From assembly GCA_029547805.1 (NCBI GenBank), contig JAKPOP010000011.1, positions 1 through 50,847 of the forward strand: DNA of 50,847 nt. Reading direction: 5' to 3'. Shown one piece after another: positions 18,457 through 25,280 of this stretch; the first letter of the stretch is position 1; each line of letters opens with the position of its first letter. Origin of the DNA: Deltaproteobacteria bacterium. Lineage in GTDB: Bacteria; Myxococcota_A; UBA9042; DTJE01. The notes beneath the pieces were generated by a model, which was not told the origin of the DNA, searched no databases, and saw nothing but the letters and a program-made list of their open reading frames with translations. The position numbers were made by a program, and so were the translations under genes.

Positions 18457-19195
18457 CGACCGGACGAACCAGGTCATCGCCTGGTTGCGAACCCTGCCGT
18501 TTTTTCAGGACATGCCCCAGGAATACCTGGTCGCCCTGTTGCCTCGCCTGCGCAGAAGGCGTCTGCAGGACAGGGAGGTCCTCTGTCGCACCGGCGATCC
18601 CCCCGGCTGCAGCTGGCTCGTGGTCCGGGGTTCCCTCGAGGTCCGGTCCCCGAAGGGGCGCGTGGTCACCCGGGTCGAGACGGGCGGGGCCTTCGGGATC
18701 GGCACGCTGCTGGGCCATCGGCGGCGGATCCTCTGGGCCGTCGCCGTCGGGGAGACCTGGGTCCTGGAACTGGATCGGGCCTCCTGGGAGGACCTCATCG
18801 CCCGCCGGGACGGCCTCTCGCTGTTCCTGGCGCAGACGCTGGCGGGGCTGCTGGCATCCCAGATGCGCCACGCCGACGAGATCCTGCGGGCACTCGTCCT
18901 GTCTTCCTCGAAGGGCGCCGCGGCGGCCCCTTCCAAGACGGCGACTCCTCCAGGGCCTCCAAGGGCCCCGGAGGCCTCCCCTCCCGTGACCTCATCGGCA
19001 GAAGGGCTGGGACGGATGTTCGAGCCTCCGGTTCCGGCGTCGGCAGCCCGCAGGGCCGTGACCCGGATCTCGGAGCAGGACCTGGAGACCTTCCTGGCCG
19101 AGATGGAGTCGAAGGTCGGGCTGGCGGACCAGTCGAACATCCGGGTGGTCCACTCGGCCGAGAAGCCCGTGCGTCCCAAGAATCCCGGTCTCTGA
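18449..19195 (+). CDS. Second, degenerate cyclic nucleotide-binding domain protein
   Basis: This 248-aa protein starts with a helix containing LPFFQDMPQEYLVALLPRLR, typical of the region before a CRP-type domain, and then a beta-roll with LVVRGSLEVRSPKG. In the phosphate-binding cassette, GAFGIGTLLGHRRR lacks the Glu of FGE, so cyclic nucleotide binding is doubtful. Residues about 155-195 are an Ala/Pro linker, and the C-terminus (ISEQDLETFLAEMESKVG) is helical. ATG 18449 has GGAGG 9 nt upstream and overlaps the upstream stop (ATGCCTGA). The pair probably forms a complex; the output is unknown. Confidence 0.72.
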   Translation: MPDDRTNQVIAWLRTLPFFQDMPQEYLVALLPRLRRRRLQDREVLCRTGDPPGCSWLVVRGSLEVRSPKGRVVTRVETGGAFGIGTLLGHRRRILWAVAVGETWVLELDRASWEDLIARRDGLSLFLAQTLAGLLASQMRHADEILRALVLSSSKGAAAAPSKTATPPGPPRAPEASPPVTSSAEGLGRMFEPPVPASAARRAVTRISEQDLETFLAEMESKVGLADQSNIRVVHSAEKPVRPKNPGL

Positions 19196-19280
19196 CCCCC
19201 CGAATCCCCCCCTAAAGTTTTCCGGCCTGCCGGTCGAACTTCTTCCCGTGGAGTGCCCCGTCTGGGGGGGGAGGTTCCCG

Positions 19281-21239
19281 ATGAAGACTCGCAGCTGGAT
19301 GTTGGGAGTGGCGATGCTGGCGACGGCCTGCATTCCCGATACGGGGGACAGCGGTTCCTCGGTTCCTCAGGGGTCCTACGTGTCGCCGGTCTGCGAGGCC
19401 GTCTCTCCCGAGGTGCTTCTGCTCGTGGACACGTCGGACCGGATGGCCGATCCCTCGGGCTACAAGCAGGGCAACAACTATTACTCCCGGATCGACCTGG
19501 TGGTCCGGGCCCTCAAGCGCAACCTGCCCCACCTCAAGAAGGAGGTCCTCTTCGGCCTGCTGACCTTCCCCTTCGTGGATCATCGCGACGCCAATGGCAA
19601 CGACCGGATCTGCCCCGGGTCCTGCGAGGTGGGAGAGGTCGAGGTGAACCCCGGGGATCCCTATGGATGGATTGTCTCCCGGCTCGAGCACATCCAGACC
19701 GGCGGCAAGGCCGCGGTGGCCAAGGCGCTCTGGAAGGCCCGGGACTACTACCGAGATCGTCCCTCTTCCAATCGCATCCGATCGGTGGTGCTGTTCACGG
19801 CCGGGGGCGACCAGTGTGACGGGGAGGTGCTCCAGGCCATCGCGGCCCTCCAGGAGATCGGGGTCGCGACCTACGTGATCTCCTTCGAGAACGGGACCGA
19901 TCGGGACCTGCTGATCGTGGCGGCCGCTGCCGGGAGCCCGGCCGGGCGCCAGGCCGGGGTGCTCCGGATGCTCACCCCCGATTCGGGGATCGAACTGATC
20001 GAGGACGCCCTGAGCCTGCCCGGGAAGGTGGAGGTCTGCAACGGCATCGATGACGACTGCGACGGGCTGACCGACGAGGACTTCGACCAGGACGGGGACG
20101 GGTGGGCCACCTGCGCTGGCGACTGCAATGACTCGGACGCCGAGGTGAATCCGGGGATCGTGGAGGGCGGCCGGCTGGCGCCCTACGAGGCGGCCCGGGT
20201 CGTGACCTGGTTCCAGGGAACCACCGCGAACGGGGGGGAGGTCCAGGCGGTGAACTCGAATCCTGCCCGGGCCCTGACGCTGCAGGCCGGGGAGGCCGCC
20301 GGGGCGGCCTTCGCGCTGGGCTTCGACGGCTTCATCGAGGTGGAGTTCGACTGCCCGATTCGCAACGGCACGGGCATGGACCTGCGGGTCTTCGAGTGGA
20401 CCCCCACCGGCGACACGGGGGCCGCCGAGACCGCGGCGGTGTATGCCTGGAACGCCGCGGCGCAGGCCTGGGTGCTGCTGGGCACCGCCACCAACCAGGA
20501 TGGGCAGCGGCCCAATGCCCGCAATGACTTCGACCTGGGGGACCTCCCGGCCACTTCCCGGATCCGGCTGGTCAACACCAGCGTTCGGAGCGGGGCCGGC
20601 GACGGCTTCGACGTGAACGGGATCTACGCGCTGCACGACTGCGGCACCTGCGACGGGAAGGACAACAGTTGCGACGGCCAGGTGGACGAGGGCTACGCCA
20701 TCGGCACCGAGTGCTCGATGCTGCAGGGCGGCTGCCAGACGGGCGGTCACCTGGTCTGCTCCGACGACCACCTGTCGGCCTGGTGCGACGCCCCGCCAGC
20801 CATCGTCGGGTCCGAGACCTGCAACGGCATCGATGACGACTGCGACGGACAGGTGGACGAGGGGCTCCGGGAGGCCTGCCAGACCTCCTGCGGCAGCGGT
20901 CACCGGGCCTGCCAGGGAGGCGCCTGGACCCAGTGCATCATCGACCGCCCGAATCCCGAGGTCTGCAACGGCGTGGACGACAACTGCGACGGCCGGGTGG
21001 ACGAGGGCTTCGACGTCGGGGCCTCCTGCCAGGTCGGCAAGATGGGCTGCGGCGTGACCGGTGTGAAGGTCTGCTCCGAGGACGGCCTGGAGACGATCTG
21101 CATCCAGAGCGAGGGGCAGGGATCGGGCATCGAGGTCTGCAACGGTCTGGACGACGACTGCGACGGCGTGATCGACAACGGCAAGGGCCTCTGCCCGGCG
21201 GGCCAGGTCTGCTTCAAGGGGCAGTGCGTGTACGACTGA
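19281..21239 (+). CDS. Lipoprotein with vWA-like domain and MopE-type repeats
   Basis: This is a 652-aa predicted lipoprotein (LATAC, Cys about 16). Residues about 35-240 form a von Willebrand A-like domain with the MIDAS-like start LLLVDTSDRM and the helical and strand pattern of this fold. Five MopE-type units with the core CNGxDDDCDGxxDEG follow, one near residue 253 and four between about 455 and 640. Such units are common in Myxococcota surface proteins, and in MopE they are linked to copper binding. A ~150-aa beta domain (about 293-450) separates the first unit from the others. Likely a surface adhesin-like or metal-binding protein. ATG 19281 has GGGGGGAGG 7 nt upstream. A strong terminator follows the stop. 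Confidence 0.78.
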   Translation: MKTRSWMLGVAMLATACIPDTGDSGSSVPQGSYVSPVCEAVSPEVLLLVDTSDRMADPSGYKQGNNYYSRIDLVVRALKRNLPHLKKEVLFGLLTFPFVDHRDANGNDRICPGSCEVGEVEVNPGDPYGWIVSRLEHIQTGGKAAVAKALWKARDYYRDRPSSNRIRSVVLFTAGGDQCDGEVLQAIAALQEIGVATYVISFENGTDRDLLIVAAAAGSPAGRQAGVLRMLTPDSGIELIEDALSLPGKVEVCNGIDDDCDGLTDEDFDQDGDGWATCAGDCNDSDAEVNPGIVEGGRLAPYEAARVVTWFQGTTANGGEVQAVNSNPARALTLQAGEAAGAAFALGFDGFIEVEFDCPIRNGTGMDLRVFEWTPTGDTGAAETAAVYAWNAAAQAWVLLGTATNQDGQRPNARNDFDLGDLPATSRIRLVNTSVRSGAGDGFDVNGIYALHDCGTCDGKDNSCDGQVDEGYAIGTECSMLQGGCQTGGHLVCSDDHLSAWCDAPPAIVGSETCNGIDDDCDGQVDEGLREACQTSCGSGHRACQGGAWTQCIIDRPNPEVCNGVDDNCDGRVDEGFDVGASCQVGKMGCGVTGVKVCSEDGLETICIQSEGQGSGIEVCNGLDDDCDGVIDNGKGLCPAGQVCFKGQCVYD

Positions 21240-21292
21240 CCGGCCCCGGGCCTCACGAACTCCTTCTTTCCAACCTCCCTCTTCCCCCTGTT

Positions 21293-21320
21293 GGAACCCC
21301 CGTCCCCCCACGGGGGTTCC
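21293..21320 (+). terminator. Rho-independent terminator
   Basis: GGAACCCCCGT (21293-21303) pairs perfectly with ACGGGGGTTCC (21310-21320) around a 6-nt loop and is followed by CTTTTCC. It lies 53 bp after the vWA/MopE gene stop. Confidence 0.85.
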
Positions 21321-21516
21321 CTTTTCCTGGCCTGCCGGTCGGGGTCGGGGGATCCGGTCCCGTGCCGGGCAGCGCCAGCAGTGTGGAGATGCTGGGAGTT
21401 CCAAGGGGAAGGGGGCGGTCCGGGAGAGCGGCTTCTCGGGGGACCGATGATCCGGGCCGGGGTGACATGGGACTTCCGCGTCGTGCAGTGCGGGCACCGA
21501 CGCCGGGCGGGTGCCC

Positions 21517-22164
21517 TCAAGGGCCCAGGACCAGCAGCGTGGAGGCTTGGGGACGATCAGGCGACAGGAACCACGGTGCCTGGACCAGGGCTCGGGTCCC
21601 CTGGACGCAGAAGGGCCATCGATCCACGACCGTGCCCTGGTTGTCCATGACCAGGACCTCGCTGCCCTCGATGCGCACCGTCCAGGTGGTCCGGTCCGGG
21701 CGGACCATCGGGCGGCGACCCTCGCAGGCGCAGGCATCCCCCTGGTCCCGACACTCCGCCTGCCACCCGTCCAGCACCGTGACCTCCCCGCAGGAGGTCC
21801 CCTCCTCCAGGCAGGACTCCGGGAGGGAGAAGGTCGAGGCCTCCAGGGCGTCCTGCAGGAAGACCTCCAGCGTTCCCGCTTCGATGGAGAGGACGCCGGT
21901 CTGGATGGGAGTGACGGTGCCGGTCCGGTCGGGGCAGTAGCCCACCGGGTCCATCGGGAAGGGGGCCCCGTCGGGACAGATGCCCTCGATTCTCCAGGTG
22001 GTGCCATCCAGGGCGCCGCCGCATGGCTGGAAGGAGGCCTTCAGCGAGGCGCAGTCCGGGACCTCGGGCAGGTCGGTCAGGGAGGACGAAGCGTCGTCGG
22101 CGCAGCCGGCCCCCTGCCACAGGAATCCCGACAGGCCAAGCCAGAACCAGGCGCGGAGGGACAT
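21517..22164 (-). CDS. Hypothetical lipoprotein
   Basis: This is a 215-aa predicted lipoprotein: a hydrophobic leader ends in LWQGAGC (Cys 21). The mature part has 9 more Cys in pairs and an alternating beta pattern ending in STLLVLGP. Phrases such as TTWRIEGICPDGAPFP and TTWTVRIEGSEVLVMDN suggest two related beta-sandwich halves. I do not recognise a family. ATG 22164 has AGAGGAGAGG 6 nt upstream. It follows the LruC-domain gene by 188 bp in the same orientation, so it may be the tail of that operon or have its own promoter. Confidence 0.62.
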   Translation of the reverse strand: MSLRAWFWLGLSGFLWQGAGCADDASSSLTDLPEVPDCASLKASFQPCGGALDGTTWRIEGICPDGAPFPMDPVGYCPDRTGTVTPIQTGVLSIEAGTLEVFLQDALEASTFSLPESCLEEGTSCGEVTVLDGWQAECRDQGDACACEGRRPMVRPDRTTWTVRIEGSEVLVMDNQGTVVDRWPFCVQGTRALVQAPWFLSPDRPQASTLLVLGP

Positions 22165-22352
22165 GGTGGCCTCTCCTCTCGTCGGATGGAGGGCATTGTG
22201 TCCCAGGACCCCCTCGGGTCACAAGTCGGCGACGCGGGGGCTCTCCAGAGGGACCGCCGAGCCCGGCCCGGGGAGCGTGGGGGCTGCGGGTCTCGGGAGG
22301 GCAGAACGGAGGTGGCGGAGGACGGGGACGTGTCGAGTGAAGGGCCGGGAGG

Positions 22353-24023
22353 TCAGGGGGCGGTCCAGACCGCGTCGGGGTCGGGATGGAGGTACCAGTC
22401 GGCGGAGCGGGCACCGGCGGAGTTCACCCAGTCCAGGAACGAGGGGTAGGCCGAGGAGACCTCGGTGCCCTCCAGGGGCCAGGACCAGGGAACCGGCAGG
22501 TCAAGACCCCAGGGCAGGTTGCAGATCGACCGGTACCAGCGACCCTGGGCCGCCACCGAGTCGTCCTCCCCGGTCCGGAAGAGGCTCATGTCCACTCGGG
22601 CCGTGGGGGCATGGTCCACCAGGTGGATCTCGTGGCCCCGGCGGTCGGACCGGAACAGGAAGGGGTCGTAGGGCGGCACGCCCAGGACCTCGTTGGACTG
22701 GGGAGTCTGGAAGGTCAGGTCCAGCTCGAAGACCGTCCCGGGGCCCTCGGAACAGCCAGGCTCGGTGTTCAGGTAGAGGCACGTGGCCTTGGGAGCCCGG
22801 TCGGCGAAGAGGTCCTGGGAGAGGGGGAAGACCAGGTCCGGCTGGCCGGCCTCGGGGGTGACAGGAACCGGCGCCCCGCCGCCCGTCGAGAGGGTCGCGG
22901 TCTTCAAGGCCGTTGTCGGGATGCCCGGCAGGTGGAAGGCGAGGCCGTTCCGGAATTCCGACCCCCCGGCGAGAACCTGGAAGCGGGCGACCAGGTCCAC
23001 CACCTTCCCGTCCTTGTTCAACACCCGGTGGAAGCGGTAGGACAGGACCAGGTCGTTGAAGTCGTAGTCCCCGTGCCAGGGCCAGGCGTCCTCGAACACC
23101 AGGGTCCCGTCGGCGGTCGGGGAGGGGGTCCACTGGTCGAAGGTCCGGTCGGGGTCATCGGGGTAGTCGTCCACGCCGTCCTTGACCCCGTCGTTGTCCC
23201 GGTCCTCCGGGTCCGGGAGGACCACGATGTCCTCGGTGTCGAAGGCGTCGCCGGGGACCGACGAGATCGTGAAGAGGATGTCGTTGAAGTCGTGGTCGCA
23301 CCCGGAGGTGCTCCGCAGCAGGTCCTCCATGCCCAGGACGATGGTCCCGGTCTCGGTGTCGTGGAGCAGCACCGTGTGGCGCCGGAGGTCGGCGGCGGGC
23401 TCCGGGTTCAGGCCCTGGAGCGTGTAGAAGGTCCAGTCCCCGCCGGGTGGGCCCCCGGTGGCGTTGGTCGCCACGCCGGTCTTGCTGTCGAAGCCGTTGG
23501 CCACGACCACGAACCCGATGGCGGTGCCCTTCGTGAACCGCCCGATCCGCACGGTGTCGCCCGACCGCAGACCTGCGGAGGACCCCCCGCTGTTGTAGAA
23601 GGAGGCGTTCGGGAACAGGATGACCTCCCGGACATCCTGCTTGCGGGTCGGCGGGGCGCTCGGGTCGAAGGTGAAGAACCCGAAGGCGTTCTGGTAGCCG
23701 GCCCCCTCGTGGAGGAAGGTGACATAGACGTCGGCGTCCTTCTTGAGGATCAGGTTCGCCCCGGCATCGTCGGTAATCAGTCCCGGGTTCGTCTTGCGGA
23801 CGTCCTTCATCTCCGGCAGGGTCGTCGCCAGGCGGGTCAGGAAGGCCACCGGGAAGGTCTTCTTCTCGTCGATCGTCTTCGGGATCCCCGAGGCGTCGTA
23901 GTTCGAGGCGTAGGGCATCTTCAAGAAGGTCCAGACCACCTTCCCCTTGTTGTCCAGCGTGATGGCTCGGGCCGAGAGGCCGAGGCCCAGCAGCACCGGC
24001 AGGATCAGGATGCGCGTCTTCAT
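22353..24023 (-). CDS. LruC-domain exported protein
   Basis: This is a 556-aa protein with a Sec signal (MKTRILILPVLLGLGLSARA) and two LruC/DUF4114-type regions. The first carries CDHDFNDILFTIS (about residue 250) and the second DYDFNDLVLSYRF (about 325), the characteristic Asp-rich calcium-site-like motif of LruC proteins. An Asp-rich stretch, DPEDRDNDGVKDGVDDYPDD, lies between them and resembles thrombospondin type-3 calcium repeats. LruC proteins are exported or surface antigens of unknown biochemical role. I chose ATG 24023 (GGAGGG about 7 nt upstream); ATG 24029 overlaps the upstream stop as ATGA and is also possible. It is co-transcribed with the lipoprotein upstream. Confidence 0.75.
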   Translation of the reverse strand: MKTRILILPVLLGLGLSARAITLDNKGKVVWTFLKMPYASNYDASGIPKTIDEKKTFPVAFLTRLATTLPEMKDVRKTNPGLITDDAGANLILKKDADVYVTFLHEGAGYQNAFGFFTFDPSAPPTRKQDVREVILFPNASFYNSGGSSAGLRSGDTVRIGRFTKGTAIGFVVVANGFDSKTGVATNATGGPPGGDWTFYTLQGLNPEPAADLRRHTVLLHDTETGTIVLGMEDLLRSTSGCDHDFNDILFTISSVPGDAFDTEDIVVLPDPEDRDNDGVKDGVDDYPDDPDRTFDQWTPSPTADGTLVFEDAWPWHGDYDFNDLVLSYRFHRVLNKDGKVVDLVARFQVLAGGSEFRNGLAFHLPGIPTTALKTATLSTGGGAPVPVTPEAGQPDLVFPLSQDLFADRAPKATCLYLNTEPGCSEGPGTVFELDLTFQTPQSNEVLGVPPYDPFLFRSDRRGHEIHLVDHAPTARVDMSLFRTGEDDSVAAQGRWYRSICNLPWGLDLPVPWSWPLEGTEVSSAYPSFLDWVNSAGARSADWYLHPDPDAVWTAP

Positions 24024-24025
24024 GG

Positions 24026-24511
24026 TCATTCCCTCCCGAACTCGACGAAGATGCGGTCCTGCTGGACCGGGACCAGGGCCCAGTTGCTGGCGCCGACGAT
24101 GCCGGCCACCACGTTCACCTCCTGCACGGTCAGGGGGACCCACAGGATATCCAGCCACGTCCCCTGGTCGTCGGTGAGGCCCTGGCCAAGCAGGTGCATG
24201 TCCCCCGGGAGGTCCGACGCATTGTCCAGGACCTGGATCAGGACGCCTGGCCAGGGCTGGCCGTCGGGCTGGTAGACCCGGACCTCGGCCGCCACGCCGT
24301 CGCTGGTCCGCCAGTCGAAGGCCGGTTCCGCCCAGACGTTCTGGGACATGCAGGTGCCTGCCGGCGTGTCGCCCCGGACCTCCCACCAGCCCGGGGGATA
24401 GGCATCGGACTCGTAGGACGGGACGTCGGGGGTCAGGGACCCGCCTCCGGTCCCGCCGCAGGAGACCCACAGCAGGATCCCGATGAAGCAATGGCGCTTC
24501 AGAAGCATCAT
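24026..24511 (-). CDS. Small lipoprotein upstream of the LruC gene
   Basis: This is a predicted 161-aa lipoprotein (ILLWVSC, Cys about 18, followed by a Gly/Ser linker). The mature domain contains AAEVRVYQPDGQPWPGVLIQVLD, which looks like an Ig-like or carboxypeptidase-regulatory-like fold, and QGLTDDQGTWLDILWVP. ATG 24511 has GGGAGG 5 nt upstream. The stop lies 2 bp before the preferred LruC start, so both are translated from one message. The role may be to anchor or present the LruC protein, which is inference from the pairing. Confidence 0.62.
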   Translation of the reverse strand: MMLLKRHCFIGILLWVSCGGTGGGSLTPDVPSYESDAYPPGWWEVRGDTPAGTCMSQNVWAEPAFDWRTSDGVAAEVRVYQPDGQPWPGVLIQVLDNASDLPGDMHLLGQGLTDDQGTWLDILWVPLTVQEVNVVAGIVGASNWALVPVQQDRIFVEFGRE

Positions 24512-24748
24512 GAGAACCTCCCTCGTGCGATCCGGCCCCCGTCTCTCGAAGGCCGCCGGCCCGAACATCAGGGAACAGCCAACCGGATATCGGCACTTCT
24601 CCCGGAAAAGCATAGAGGGGGGGCGGAAGAATGGGAAAGGAGACGACGGAGGGGGCCCGGGGCCCGCAAAAACGCGTCGGTTTTCCGCAAGGGTCCTCGG
24701 TCGCGAAGGCGTTTCCCCCCACTCGGCGCGCCGGGAAGTCTCCCATGG
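24512..24748. other. Divergent intergenic region
   Basis: This lies between the minus-strand lipoprotein/LruC operon and the YbjN gene promoter. ORFs crossing it are shadows. I see no clear minus-strand promoter for the lipoprotein gene and no RNA gene. Confidence 0.4.
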
Positions 24749-24777
24749 TTGACAGGGGGAATGCATCGGCCTACGAT
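24749..24777 (+). promoter_or_regulatory. Textbook sigma-70 promoter of the YbjN-domain gene
   Basis: A perfect TTGACA (24749-24754), a 17-bp spacer and TACGAT (24772-24777). Transcription would start near 24784. This excludes the upstream ATG at 24776, which lies in the -10 box. Confidence 0.8.
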
Positions 24778-24805
24778 GAAATCCTCTCTTGTGGAGCGCA
24801 GGATC

Positions 24806-25267
24806 ATGCGTGTCCTCCTGGCGTCGGTCCTCGTGTGCCTGGTCGCGGCCCCGGTCCTTGCCCAGGAAGGCAAGAACACCTCCGGCTCGGAGGGATCGGG
24901 CGTCATCACGATGCTGTCCCCGAAGCAGGCCGAGCAGATCCTGAGGGGCATGGGCTTCGAGGTGGAGCAGCCCAAGGAAGGCGTCTTCGTCTTCCCCCTG
25001 GCGGGCTACAAGGCCCTGCTCTTCCTGTCGAAGAACCGGACCTCCCTCCAGCTCTATTCGGGGTTCAAGAAGAAGGCCACGGTGGCCAAGGTCAACGAGT
25101 GGAACAAGTCCAAGCGGTTCAGCCGGGCCTACATCGATGACGAGGGAGATCCCGTCATCGAGTCGGATCTGGACCTCGAGGGTGGCACCACGGTCGGGGC
25201 GATCCAGGAGTTCATCCGGACCTTCCGGCTGTCGGTGGACGCCTACGTGTCCTTCCTGTCCGACTAG
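24806..25267 (+). CDS. Exported YbjN-domain protein
   Basis: This is a 153-aa protein with a clear Sec signal (MRVLLASVLVCLVAAPVLAQ). The mature ~130-aa domain of the YbjN type, a fold related to type III secretion chaperones, contains ILRGMGFEVEQPKEGVFVFP, then ALLFLSKNRTSLQLYSGF, VNEWNKSKRFSRAYIDDEG and a final helix. YbjN proteins are annotated as sensory transduction regulators; exported versions are common but uncharacterised. Start is fixed by the strong promoter at 24749-24777 and by AGGA just upstream. It converges on the nitrogenase-like operon with 13 bp between stops. Confidence 0.78.
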   Translation: MRVLLASVLVCLVAAPVLAQEGKNTSGSEGSGVITMLSPKQAEQILRGMGFEVEQPKEGVFVFPLAGYKALLFLSKNRTSLQLYSGFKKKATVAKVNEWNKSKRFSRAYIDDEGDPVIESDLDLEGGTTVGAIQEFIRTFRLSVDAYVSFLSD

Positions 25268-25280
25268 CCCTCTGCCCGAA

